Source: Saccopteryx bilineata (Eukaryota > Chordata > Mammalia > Chiroptera > Emballonuridae). Taken from it: DNA of 64,000 nt. Numbering within the stretch: position 1 is the first letter of the stretch; each line of letters begins with the position of its first letter. The position numbers and the translations under genes were made by a program. Shown piece after piece: positions 45,845-57,529 of this stretch. The stretch is from positions 48,349,795 through 48,413,794 of the forward strand of contig NC_089498.1 of the NCBI RefSeq assembly GCF_036850765.1, in the 5' to 3' direction. The notes under the pieces were generated by a model. The model worked only from the letters and a program-made list of their open reading frames with translations. It was not told where the DNA came from and made no database searches.

Positions 45845-47700
45845 AAATGAAATGAAAATGAACATACAACAACCCAAAATCCATGGGACACAATGAAAGC
45901 TTTCCTGAGAAGGTAGTTTATAGCTTTATAGGCATACTTTAAGAAGCAAGAAAATGATAAAATAAACAATGTAACCCTGCACCTAAGAGAACTAGAAAAA
46001 GAACAACAAATAAAGCCCAGAGGGAGCAGAAAGAAGGGAATAATAAAGATCAGAATAAAAATAAATGACATAGAGGCCCCCCCCCAATTTTTTTTCAAAA
46101 GAGCAATGTAACCAAGAACTGGTTCTTTGAAAAGATAAACAAAGTTGATGAACTTTTGACCAGACTCATCAAGTAAAAAAGAAAGAGGATCCAAATAAAT
46201 AAAATTAGAAATGAAAGAGAAGTAACAACTGACATCATAGAAATACAAGGATTGTTAGAAAATACTATGAAAATTATATGCCAAAAAATTGGACAACTTG
46301 GGTAAAATGGATAAATTCCTAGAAACATACAATCTTCCAAAACTGAATCTGGAAGAATTAGAAAACCTGAGCTGATCAATTATAACAAATTAAATTGAAA
46401 CAGTTATCAAAAAACTCCCAGCAAACAAAAGTCCTGGACTGGATGACTTCACAGGCAAAATTTACCAAACATTCAGAGAAGAACTAATACCTATATTTCT
46501 CAAGCTATTTCAAAAAATTTAAGAGGAGTGAAGACTTCCAAGCATATTTTATAAGGCAAGAATTATCTTAATTCCAAAACCAAGTAAAGACAAAACAAAG
46601 AAAGAAAAGTATAGGCCAATACCCCAATGAACATAGATGCCAAAGTTCTCAACAAAATATTAGCCCACTGGATCTATCCATACATTAAAAAGATCATACA
46701 TCATGATCAAGTGGAATTTATTCTAGCAAGGCAAGGCTGGTACAATATTCACAAATCAATAAATGTGATTCTTTCAGTCTACCTGAATCATTACCAGCTA
46801 GAAGGAGCAGTCACTGGGACTTGGACATGAGCTGCAAAGTATAGAATTGTGAAGACAATTCCAGTGCCATGCAGACTTTTCCTGGATGTGGTCTTTTCCT
46901 GGACTCTTGCTCCTTGTGACAGCTCCTAATGGACTGAACTGGGGTTGGGTTGCATTTGCAGGGATTTTGAATAGTGTTGGTGCCAACTTGGACTTGGTGA
47001 ACATGTTAAGGACACTACTCTTTTATGGATTCCTGCTGTATTGGCCAAGAGCTTGCTTAAAGGCCTTAATCACTGTAAAAAAAATAGAAGACTGGATAAA
47101 GAAGATGTGGCACATATACACTATGGTATACTACTCAGCCATAAGAAATAATGACATCGGATCATTTACAACAAAATGGTGGGATCTTGATAACATTATA
47201 CAGAGTGAAATAAGTAAATCAGAAAAAAACAAGAACTGCATGATTCCATACATTGGTGGGACATAAAAACGAGACCAAGAGACATGGACAAGAGTGTGGT
47301 GGTAACAGGGAGGGGAGGGAAGGAGAGAAAGGGGGAAGAGGAGGGGGAGGGGCACAAAGAAAACTAGATAGAAGGTGACGGAGGACAATCTGAATTTGGG
47401 TGATGGGTATGCAACATAATTGAATGACAAGATAACCTGGACATGTTTTCTTTGAATATATGTACCCTGATTTATTGATGTCACCCCATTAAAATTAATA
47501 AAAATTTAAAAAAAGAATAAAAAAAATAAATGTGATTCATCACATAAACAAAAGGAAGAATAAAAATCACATGATTATATCAAAAGATGATGAGAAGGCA
47601 TTCAATAAAATCTCACACCCATTTATGATAAAAACTCTGAGCAAAGTGGGAATACAGGGAACATACCTCAAAATAATAAAGGCCATATATGACAAACAGA
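45845..47700 (+). mobile_element. L1 ORF2 fragment, host of chimera copy C
   Basis: Plus-strand ORF2 reverse-transcriptase region, heavily decayed (stops throughout), with aagcccagagggagcagaa, atcatgatcaagtgg and caaggctggtacaa blocks matching the L1 at 32140-32880. Interrupted at 46772-47524 and cut off at about 47700 by a SINE. Confidence 0.87.
46772..47524 (+). mobile_element. Chimeric retroposon, copy C, with 14-bp TSD
   Basis: 5'-truncated copy: about 310 bp of retroviral-like sequence (tttcagtctacctgaatcat to ccttaatcactgta), an A-run, then an L1 3' end from 47082 to the A-rich tail at 47495-47524. Perfect repeats aataaatgtgattc (46758-46771 and 47525-47538) bracket the whole unit, inside an L1 that reads on uninterrupted after it. 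Both parts were therefore inserted together in one event. Confidence 0.87.
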
Positions 47701-47702
47701 CA

Positions 47703-48057
47703 GCCAGAAGTTGGAAATGGGAAGGCAGTCAGACAGACTCCTGCATGCGCCCAACTGGGATCCACCTGGCATGCCTACCAGGGGAGGATGCTTTGCCCAT
47801 CTGGGGTATTGCTCTGTTGCAACCAGAGCCATTCTAGCTCCTGAGGCAGAGGTCACAGAGCCATCCTCAGCACCTGGGCCAACTTTGCTCCAATGGAGCC
47901 TTGGCTGCAGAAGGGGAAGAGAGAGACAGAGAGGAAGGAGAGGGGGAGGGGTGGAGAAGCAGATGGGTGCTTCTCCTGTGTGCCCTGGCCGGGAATCGAA
48001 CCCAGGACCCCTGCACACCAGGCCAACGCTCTACCACTGAGCCAACTGGCCAGGGCC
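47703..48057 (-). mobile_element. VES-type SINE A, tail lost
   Basis: Minus-strand SINE lacking the T-rich tail on its left, where it abuts L1 sequence. No target duplication seen, so this edge is probably a rearrangement or deletion. Confidence 0.87.
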
Positions 48058-48084
48058 TAGGAATGTCCTTGTTGATCAAGCTAC

Positions 48085-48553
48085 CCAAAAGAAAATTATT
48101 TGGAGCAACCATGACAGATCGAGCAATTCAGTCTCATACTATTCATCACCAGAACGCTGCAGCCCTGTGTAAACAGTTTCAACTTTCTCTGGAAGCTGCA
48201 CAGCATATTGGGAAATCCTGTCCAAGGGGTGCTATACTAAAATCTACCCCTTCATTTGGAGTTAACCCTCAAAAATCCCTACAAGGACAACTTTGGCAAA
48301 TGGATGTTACTCATATACCTTCATTTGGCAAACAATCCTATGTCCATGTTACAGTGGATACATATTCTGGATTTATAGTAACCTGTCAGAACAGGAGAGG
48401 CTGCTAAGCATGTTATAGCTCATTGTATATATGCATTTTTCTATTATTGGATTTCCTAAACTGGTTAAACTGACAATGCTCCTGCATATGGAGCAAAAGC
48501 ATTTACTGTATTTTGTCAAACCTTTCGAATTATGTGTATTTTTTACAATCTTT
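48085..48553 (+). pseudogene. Retroviral integrase remnant
   Basis: The frame open to 48405 contains an HHCC-like zinc-binding region (SHTIHHQNAA ... IGKSCPRG; the last Cys is lost) and then the start of the integrase core (LWQMDVTHI, first catalytic Asp; VTVDTYSGF). After a frameshift near 48390, actgacaatgctcctgc encodes the region of the second catalytic Asp (TDNAPAY). Integrase inserts viral DNA into the host genome. The sequence style is class II (beta-like). It breaks off before the catalytic Glu near the SINE at 48570. Confidence 0.82.
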
Positions 48554-48569
48554 AAAGACAGGTATTATT

Positions 48570-48768
48570 TTTTTTAATTTATTTATTTATTCATTTTTAG
48601 AGAGGAGAGAGACAGAGAAAGAGAGAGAGGAGAGAGAGACAGAGAGAGAGAAGGGGGAGGAGCTGGAAGCATCAACTCCCATATGTGCCTTGACCAGGCA
48701 AGCCCAGGGTTTTGAACCAGCGACCGCAGCATTTCCAGGTTGACGCTTTAGCCACTGGGCCACCACAG
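48570..48768 (-). mobile_element. VES-type SINE B with TSD
   Basis: Minus-strand short SINE, flanked by aaagacaggtattatt (48554-48569) and aaagacaaggtattatt (48769-48785). It cuts retroviral sequence. Confidence 0.93.
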
Positions 48769-48829
48769 AAAGACAAGGTATTATTAAAGTGTACCCAGCA
48801 AATATTTTAAGGTCAATTAAAAAAATTTA

Positions 48830-50215
48830 AATGGGGAGTCATATCCTGGAACTGCTACGGATCTACCATATTATGCTTTTTACTTAAAAAAATTTTAAAT
48901 TTCTTTTGAATGCTGATGAACAAATCTTTTTCTCCTGCAAACTACTACCTTCTTTATTTGATCCAGCTAATAACACTGTTTTGTCTTTTTCCAAATAGCT
49001 CCAGATATATGGAAAAGACTTATATAGGCGGATGGGGATCCTCAAACCCCTCAGCGAGATCTTCTGAGCATGGCTTTTAAGATACCAAGAGGCAGAAAAA
49101 GCCCAATAGAGATCAGGGGAACTACCAGCTTTTAGGATACACCCTTAAAGGCTCCAATGCCCCAAAGGGGTCTCATAGGATGCCATCTGGGTCCTGCTTC
49201 AATAGTGGAAAGGAAGGTCATTGAGCTAAAGCCTGCCATACTTACATGCTTCTGCTGTGAGGAAACAGGGACACTGGAAGGTAGGCTTCTCCCTCGCTCC
49301 TCTAAGGGAGGGTTCAGTCTCTTCCAGCCCTGCTCCAGCCACCTATGACCTAACCTTGCCCAGAATGCTGGGATTTGCCACTGAAGGCTGAAGGTGCCCA
49401 GGGCCATCGGCCCCATCTATGACACTGTGGATGAGCCTAGCGTATTTCTTCCAAGAAGCAGGTAAACTGATCTCATTTGCACAAGGGCCACTTAACTATG
49501 TCTTGCCTGAATAGTCAGGTTTTTTATTCTTCCCTCAAAGATCTCTGTTGTGGGTGTTGATAGTCCTATTTTCTGCTGCTTTGTTTAATATATAGTGTTT
49601 CCTTTATTCCTCCTACCTCAATGCCCCACTCATATTTTAGGCTGGGACCTACTCCTAATTTAGAGCTCTCTTTCCCCCTTTTGCCAACTTCTATTATGAA
49701 TCTACCTTTGCCACCCAGCTTAGTGTATCCCAAGGTTCTCTTTACCAAGCCACAGTCACAGAGCTCCAGGGAAAAGCAACCTGGTCTCATCTCTCCAGGC
49801 AGAGGAGAACAGAAGCTCCATCTACACACATGCTGCAGATGGCTTTTCCAGTCTACCTGAATCATTACCAGCTAGAAGCAGCAGTCACTGGGACTTGGAC
49901 GTGAGCTGCAAAGTATAGAATTGTGACAACAATTCCAGTGCCATGCGGACTTTTCCTGGAGATGGACTTGTCCTGGACTCCTGCTCCTAGTGACAACTCC
50001 TAACAGACTGAACTGGGGTTGGGTTGCATTTTTCAGAGATTTGGCATGGTGTTAGGGCCAACTTGGACTTGGTGAACATGTTAAGAACACTACTCTTTTA
50101 TGGATTCTTGCTGTATTGGCCAAGAGTTTGCTTAAAGGCTTTAATCATTGTAATAAAAAAATAGAAGACTGAATAAAGAAGATGTGGCACATAAAAAAAT
50201 AAAATAAAAAAAATA
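48830..50215 (+). mobile_element. Chimeric retroposon, copy B
   Basis: Plus-strand counterpart of copy A, in inverted orientation 25 kb away. Gag-like content: a capsid-end region near 48990-49080, then a nucleocapsid-like knuckle at 49195-49236 in which the second Cys is Ser and the Trp codon is a stop, and a second Cys-rich block from 49247. The end of the retroviral part (taatcattgtaataaaaaaa) joins L1 at atagaagactgaataaagaa near 50161. Only about 35 bp of L1 remains before an A-rich tail at 50192-50218. The 5' edge is uncertain. Confidence 0.75.
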
Positions 50216-50249
50216 AAAGTAGGTAGACACTCCTGTGTGAGAATTCAAA

Positions 50250-50500
50250 AAAAAAAAAAAAAAGAAGGTGAAGGGATTAGCCAATTATTAATATAAAACA
50301 TGCAGATAGAGACAACAGGGTAGCAATTCCCAGAGAGAAAGGGGAGATAGAGGTAGAGGAGTGGGCAGAGAGGATGAAATAGAAATGGAAAGAAACTTTG
50401 CATGGGGCATAGGGGGCATGATGTGGGAGATGGAGGGTGTTCTATTGAGTGAGACACTTGAAACCATGTAAGCACAATAATTTAAAAATAAAAATTAAAA
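50250..50500 (+). mobile_element. L1 3' UTR fragment
   Basis: After a run of 17 A at 50246-50262: gaaggtgaagggattagcca, gacaacagggtagcaattcc, gagacacttgaaaccatgta, then an A-rich tail. Same UTR lineage as 8111-8342 and 13012-13445 in reverse. Confidence 0.8.
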
Positions 50501-53320
50501 AAATGTTAAAATACAGTGCTAAAACCCATGGTATATTTTAACTGGTTATATATCTAATAGTAGTTTTTATATATAGAAAAAGTATCATTTTGGTAAATAT
50601 AAGGTTTATTTAAAATATTAATTCTTATTAGGATACTTAGTTTGTTTGCCCAGTATTATATTTTTCCTTTACTAATAATATTTTCCAGAGTAGAAATGAG
50701 ACCAGATGAATAAGTAGGTTTTCCTGACAGTAAGGGGTGGTCTATGAAAATGCTTTGTTCAATGAAGACAGCAGATGCCCTTGGGGGAAGGAGGCCCTTT
50801 TTGAATAAAATAAATTGCAACCATTGCTTTCTGCCCATTATTCTTCTATTTTTTTTTATTTTTTTACTGAAATGTGGACATCAAGGCTTCAGTTGCAATG
50901 GTTGTTTTGTTAAATATAGTGGAATGGAAAAAGAGAAAGATTCTAGGAGACAAAGTCCTCAATTGTTTAAAACACTTCAGTTTTCTATTTGCAGTCAAGT
51001 TCAACATGTGCACATAGGGCGTGCTGAAGACTTTCTGGGACTGTTTATGTAAACTCATTTCAGAGACCTTAGCCAAATGGCCTGCTACTGCCCCTCCATG
51101 ACCCTACTCCAACAATCCTATTAAATCTATGCTTTTGTAAAAGGAATGTCCTTTTATTATGTTTTAGTTGTGAATTCCATTTAATAAAGTGTTATTGATA
51201 TTTATCATTATCAGAATTTTCTTTTTGGATTCAGAAAAATGTACTTGATGTCCCTCATTCTGTGCCTTGGCAGATGGACATCTGCAGCTGGAAGTATGGC
51301 GTCTAAATCCATTTGTTTTCATTCAATACATGCTCCTCAGTTATTTTCTTTTTCTGTGATGACTTCCTAGAGTTTCGTCCTCTGATAACCTCTTTCTCTA
51401 CAAGTGATCCTCAAAGTTCTCCACACCACCACACTTATCCTGGATTATACAACGCCTTTATTCTGTACCACAGACGATACAATAACCAGAGTCTGCTTTC
51501 TCTCTTTATCCTCCCCCCGCTTTTCCTTAAAAGAATTCTCTTGCAAGTCACTGTTAACTTTTTTCCCCTTTCATCTTCTACTTCTGATATCCACTTATGG
51601 CAATTGCTATATCTCTGGCATAATTCAGGGAAAACCATGTTTAGCTTAGTGTACTCAACCCAGCCTCTAATTTCCACTCGCTATGTTCTTGCTATAATTG
51701 CTTTAGTTTTCCTTCTTTTTCCACCAGGTTCTATTTGGCTGGTGCCCACACCTTGTGCTCTACCTCCTGTACTTTCCAAAATGTGTCCCCAAGAGTCACT
51801 TGTAGCTATTTCCCCCTTTTTAATCACTGTGAGTAACCATGCTGCCTTCTCTCCGATATGGACTGTTTTCTCACATAGACAAAATTTATTTTTTCCTTAA
51901 AACTCTTTATAACATTTACATTATAGACTATATTATTCCCAGAGAATTTAAGAGACTCTTAATACCACAAAGTTACTGGAAGTACCTCAAGTTGAATTTC
52001 TAATCAGGAACTCTCTACTAGGTGACAGAAAATCAAAACCTAACATTGCTACCAATTCAAACCTATATCCATTTCCAAACAGGTGATTATGTAAGTTGTG
52101 ATGCTGAGAGAGCAATGTTGAGACATGCTATATGGCAAGTGGCCTCTCCTCTGTGGTTGCAAGTTTCAGCTTCCTGACAAGTCTTGTTTTTCAGCTCATC
52201 TGGGACAAATGCACAGTTGGGAGCCAGGATGAGCAGAAAGCTTGCCGATACAGGAAAAACTTAAGTCATCTTGTGGGTAATGTCTGTTCTTTCAGACACC
52301 TACTCACGTTAACCTTTCTGAATCTGGATTATAACCTATTTTCCACTGAAGGGTTGAACACAAGCCAGATTGGAATTCTAATCCAATTTGGAATAGAGGG
52401 TAAGTCTTGATCACTTGCACCCAGGAAAATTGAGTATTTTAGCTTCTCAGGGACATGCATAAAGCTTATTGTCTTGCTTAGTATAGGGCCCAGTTCTACT
52501 TTATGTAAAAGAAACTACCAACATTGGATTTACTAAAAAGCATAATGGTCAGTTGCCCCAGAGAAGTGCCAAGCTGAGACCTACCTCTTCATACCTCTTC
52601 AGACCTACTTCATATCTCTGCCACCAACAGTGGATACCAAAGCTATGATTTAGGTCAGGCATCTTCAGTCCTTAGTACATTAACTCTGGGCGCAATTTCT
52701 TCATCTGTAAAAAGGGAGGAATACCATCTACCTTGCAAGATTGTTCTAAAAAAATAAATCATTGCAAGGCATATTAGGCATACAACAGACATTCCACTTA
52801 TTATTCATGGGCACTATGCTAGAGTTGAAATCTCTGCTCTTAAAATCTTTATAGTTTATCTAATGGAGAGAGAAACTTTTACAGATAAGCCTATAAATGA
52901 ATAACACTATAATTATAAGAATTAAAAAATAAACATGGCTCTGTGGTAGTTTTTACTGCCACTTAACTCTAGGTGTGATATTAAACTGGAAAATCAGATG
53001 TTTTTAATATGAGGCAAGTAGTTAAACATTTTGCCACTGGTTTCTTAGTAGAGAATTGTAGCCATTTCATAATGGGTACTGTGGTGTATACTAGCAAAGC
53101 TTAAAGCATTGCCCAGTGGATAATAATTTGTTTTGCCTTAATGTTCTCAGGAAATGAAAGTCAATCCAATCCAAACCTAAAAAAGCAAACCAACTAATTC
53201 AACAGCAAATCAATCAACCAACAAATATATAAGAATTGAACAATAAGAGGTTTCTAACAGTACAGAAATGACTGCAGTGACACTTATTTCAAAATAAAAT
53301 AATAAGAAGAAAGTTATTGT
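50501..53320. other. Largely unique sequence
   Basis: The longest stretch without a clear transposon. A plus-strand frame at 51313-51900 (195 codons) is rich in Leu/Phe/Ser/Pro because the strand is pyrimidine-rich; I see no domain. A MIR-like piece is at 52660-52780. No exon is supported. Confidence 0.45.
52660..52780 (-). mobile_element. MIR fragment
   Basis: aatttcttcatctgtaaaaa and accttgcaagattgttctaa resemble the reversed MIR core. Confidence 0.55.
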
Positions 53321-53324
53321 TTTT

Positions 53325-53840
53325 ATTAAATTCTTTTCACATACCAATCCTGTGCTAAATGTTTTCATGGATTTTTTATTTATTCTTCAAAACTCTTCCA
53401 TTTGTTGTGGTGTAATGTCTACATTTGACACACGAAAAAACTATGAGTTAGAGCAGGGGTCCCCAAACTTTTTACACAGGGGGCCAGTTCACTGTCCCTC
53501 AGACCATTGGAGGGCCGGACTATAAAAAAAACTATAAACAAATCCCTATGCACACTGCACATATCTTATTTTAAAGTAAAAAAAAAAAAGGGAACAAATA
53601 TAATATTTAAAATAAAGAACAAGTAAATTTAAATCAACAAACTGACCAGTATTTCAATGGGAACTATGCTCCTCTCACTGACCACCAATGAAAGAGGTGC
53701 CCCTTCCAGAAGTGCAGCGGGGGCCGGATAAATGGCCTCAGGGGGCCACATGCTGCCCGCGGGCCGTAGTTTGGGGACCCCTGAGTTAGAGAATACCTTG
53801 CCAAGAGTCACACTACACAAACAAGTCAGAGTTGGGTCTC
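53325..53840 (+). mobile_element. MIR SINE split by a hAT element
   Basis: MIR-like halves at 53325-53445 (caatcctgtgctaaatgttt, cacacgaaaaaactatgag) and 53792-53840 (ccttgccaagagtcacacta) flank the hAT insertion. Confidence 0.65.
53454..53783. mobile_element. Non-autonomous hAT transposon with perfect 8-bp TSD
   Basis: A 330-bp element with terminal inverted repeats beginning CAGGGGTCCCCAAACT at both ends, flanked by perfect 8-bp duplications agttagag (53446-53453 and 53784-53791). No transposase frame. Eight-bp duplications and CAG-type ends define hAT elements; bats are known for recent hAT activity. Confidence 0.93.
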
Positions 53841-54366
53841 TAATGAAGATATTTGTCACAGAAGAGCCATGTGCTATTAATTAGCACACAATAAATCTGA
53901 TAATAAAGTTATACATGAACCAATTTTGGAAAGAGATTCTCAGACCACCCAACGAATGAAATTTAAGTAGGTAAATGTATTTGATTCAACCAAATTCACT
54001 TGGTTTAACCCTGTTTTATATTAGTAACTTAGACAAGTCCATCTAAGTTATGATGAGCAAGTGCATGAATGACATGAAACTGAGATAGATGTCAAGTCCA
54101 CCAGTAGCAGCAGTACTGAAAAATCTCTTACCTTTCTGACATGGAAGAGGCGAGTATGTTCAAAGTAAGATCTGCTCTGATATTCTAAAAGCCGTATGCA
54201 TTAAAATGTGATCTAAAAACAGCATCTGTGACAAAGTATTATAGTGAAAATGCTTCAAAAGTATAATGTGGCTAACAAAATAGTCAATGTTATTTTGGGC
54301 TGTGTTAAGACAAATATAAGTTAAATATATATATTTAACTTTAGACACATTTGCATTACTTAAAAG

Positions 54367-56625
54367 CTTTTTAAAAATTTTAATCATTTTACATTTTCAA
54401 TTACAGTTGATATACAATATTATATTAGTGTCAGGTGTACACCCCCCATGATTAGACATTATATAACTTACTAAGTAATCATCCTGATAGGTCTTGCACC
54501 TATCTGACAGCATATATAGTTATCAGAATATTATTGACTATATTCCTCATGTTATACTTTATATCTCTGTGACTATTCTGTAACAACCAATTTGTATTTC
54601 TTAATCCCTCAGCCATTTTCACCCATCCCCTAACCCCTTCTCCATCTGGCAACCCTCAGAATGCTTGCTGTATCTGAGTCTGTTTCGGTCCTGTTTGTTC
54701 GTTTATTTTGTTTTGTTCCTTGAGAAGCCCTATAACCATTGTTTTGAACTCTATCTATTTTCTCTTTGTCTTTAACCTTTGGCATTTGAATTATGATGTG
54801 CTTTGTTGTGGGCCTCTTTGAGTTCATCTTGTTTAGGACTCTGTGCTTCCTGGACATGTATGTCTATTTTCTTCACCAGGGTAAGGAAGTTTTCTGTCAT
54901 TATTTTTTCAAATAGGTTTTCAATTTCTTTCTCTCCCACTTCTCCTTCTAGCACCCCATGATGCAATGATGCAACGGTTGATACGGTTGAAGTTGTCCCA
55001 GAGGCTGTTTGGATTTTTTTTTTCTGTTCTGATTGGGGTTTTTTGCTTCCTTACACTTGAAATCACTGATTTGATTTTTAACTTCACCTACTGTACTTTG
55101 CTGTTGATCCCTTGTAAATTATCCTATATTTTGGTTAGTGTATCCTTAATTTCCAAATGGTTTTTATGTTTTCTATATCCTCACTAAGTTCCTTGAGCAT
55201 CCTTATAACCATTGTTTTGAACTCTATCTATAGTTTGCTTGTCTCCATTTTGTTTAGTTCTTTTTCTGGAGATTTTTTCTGTTTTTTCATTTTGGACATG
55301 TTTCTTTTCCCCCACATTTTCACTTCTTCCCTATGTTTGTTTTGATATATTAGATAGAGCAGCTATGTCCCCCAGACTTGGTAGAGTGGCCTTGTGTAGT
55401 AGGTATCCTGTAAGGCCCCATGGCACAGCCTCCCTGTCACCTGAGCTGGGCATGACAGGTGCACCCTTGTGTGGGCTGTATGCACTGTCCTGTTGTAGTC
55501 GAGTCTTAATTGCTCTTGGTGTCACTGGGAGATACTGATCCCCAAGCTGATTGGCCAAGAGGGTCAGCTGGTACTATAGCAGAAAAGCTGCTGTGCAGAA
55601 GTTGACCCTCTTGAGTAAGACTTACTTCAGTGGGGCTTTGGTGTACACTGAGTCCAACCTGTTGGGGCAACCTGGCACAAGCTACAGAGCAATGTGCAGA
55701 TAGCTGCTACTTGTGTGGGGCTTGGGGGTGCCCAGGAGAGGCCAAGCTGTGAACCTAGGCCAGCTGCTGCTAGCGCCAGGCCTGAGGCCATTCAGCAAGA
55801 GGTTCAGGGTATGCAGAGACCAGATGCTGCTTGTCTGACATATTGTAGGAGAGTCAGAAGCATGAGTCAAGAGAGGCTATTTGTATGGGAAAGCCACTGG
55901 AAACATCTTGGGTGAGCCTGCAAGTTGAATGGGGCAGGATCTCAGGAAATCACCCAGATAAGGCAAACAGTGTGAGCCAGATTAATAGAGACTCAGGTAT
56001 GAAGCCTGCCTTCCAGCTTTGTCTGTGTACGTTAGGGAAGGAGGGTGTCTCAGAAAAGGAACAATGTCCTGCCAGCACTTTTAACTGATAGAAATCTGTC
56101 CTTCCAGTTTTTGTCCTGATGCCAATCTAGTTCTTCCCCATTTGTCCTGGTTCCTTTCAAGCTGCTGCCCCAGTGTTGGAGCTCAGAGGGAGTAAGTCCA
56201 TGTGCAGGTCCTTTAAAAGGCACTGCCTGGGACTTCGCAGCCCACCATCTCACCAAGCCATAATCTCTGTTGGTTTTTACAGTCAGACAGTATGGGTTCT
56301 TCTCTTCCTGGCACTGAAACCCTGGGCTGAGGGTGTGGTGTGGGGCTGGAACCCCTCATTCCTGAGGGGGAACCTCCTCAGCAAAAATATTCCTTCTGAT
56401 TTTTAACTGGCACACTTACGTGTGGGACCAGCCTGTTCTGTCTTCACCCTTCCTATTCGTCTCTGTGTGGCTTCTTTACATCCCCAGTTGTAGGACTTCC
56501 ATTCAACTAGATTTCACATGGTTCTGAATTATGGTTGCTCTATAGTTTAGTTGTAATTCTGATGTGGTTGTGGGGGATTTGAGTACCATGTTTGCCTATG
56601 CTGCAATCTTGACCAGAAGTTGAAT
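54367..56625 (-). mobile_element. HAL1-like element (L1 5' UTR, ORF1, 3' UTR; no ORF2)
   Basis: On the minus strand: GC-rich 5' UTR-like region (about 56620-55350), an ORF1-like region (about 55340-54710) and directly an L1 3' UTR (about 54700-54367). ORF1 relics include 54966-54772 (KEIENLFEKIMTENF) and 54857-54630 (IIIQMPKVKDKEKI), both typical of ORF1p. No ORF2 sequence lies between, as in half-L1 elements. An ORF2 deletion in an ordinary L1 is the alternative. Confidence 0.65.
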
Positions 56626-57167
56626 TACTTGAAAGCTATAACCAAAGCCTGATTTAATTGGTCTGGTTGGAGCCTGGGTATGGAAATTTTTAAGAACTTT
56701 CTTGGTCTGTGATTCTAATGAAAAATTAATTGACTTTATTAGCAAGAAAAAATACACTAATAATATTTGCAATTGTTCTTTTCTTCTCAAAACTAAAGTT
56801 AATAAAACTATAGCAGCTTTAGGTCTTAATTACTGTGCATATAGTTTAGTTGAAACAGGTCATCCAAAAAGAATGTAGATATCATTTAGTAATTATCAAA
56901 GAATTTAAGGAATGCTGGGAAAGTCCAAAAGCTGAAGGAGGTAGAGCAGTAGTAGAGAATGTCTCATTCCTGTAAGGATTAGGAAAGAAAGACATTGTCC
57001 TTAAGCAGTTCAGTTCAAAACTCAATTTGGTAATTTTGCCATGAGACTTTAAAAAATTATTTACTCTCTTTTGAACTTTATCTTCAACATTAAGATAAAG
57101 TTAATTTGAAAAGCTACTCATGGAGTTGTGATGATATTATATAATATAACATATAGAAAGTAGTTGA
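56626..57167. other. Unique sequence, no feature seen
   Basis: AT-rich; no repeat or exon recognised. Confidence 0.45.
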
Positions 57168-57343
57168 GACCTGTGGTGGTGCTGTGGATAAAGCATCGAC
57201 CTAGAACTGTGAGGTCACCAGTTTAAATCCCTGGGCTTGCCCTGTTAAGGCACATACAGGAAACACCTACTATGAGTTGAAGCTTCCTGCTTCTCCCCAC
57301 TCTTTCTCTCTCTCTCCCTCTCTCTAAAAATCAATTAAAAAAG
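57168..57343 (+). mobile_element. VES-type SINE B with TSD
   Basis: Plus-strand short SINE (tggtgctgtggataaagcat head), flanked by gaaagtagttg on both sides (near 57156 and 57344). Confidence 0.92.
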
Positions 57344-57529
57344 AAAGTAGTTGGTACATTGCAATTTTTAGTTTTTATTAATCTTGCTAGTTAGTTATCT
57401 TTGGATCTAATCCCTTTAATGGAGTGATTGGTGGGTTATAGGCCATGAAAAGTTGAGATCCCCGTAAAGTTGATAAAGTTCCATCTATTTGAAATTCATC
57501 TTTCTTCTCTCTCATTTCCAGCTGACCTG

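Noticed and set aside
23100..50200. Copies A and B as arms of one large inverted duplication
   Set aside because: Flanks differ on both sides and copy C shares only the inner part, so separate retrotransposition fits better than a segmental inversion.
51313..51900. 195-codon ORF as a possible gene
   Set aside because: Pyrimidine-rich strand, no recognisable domain, hydrophobic composition typical of C/T-rich DNA, no supporting context.
52195..52276. 82-bp exon-like block with tttttcag before and gtaatg after, open in one frame
   Set aside because: Single isolated match to weak splice signals; no neighbouring exons or recognised protein. Needs conservation or RNA data.
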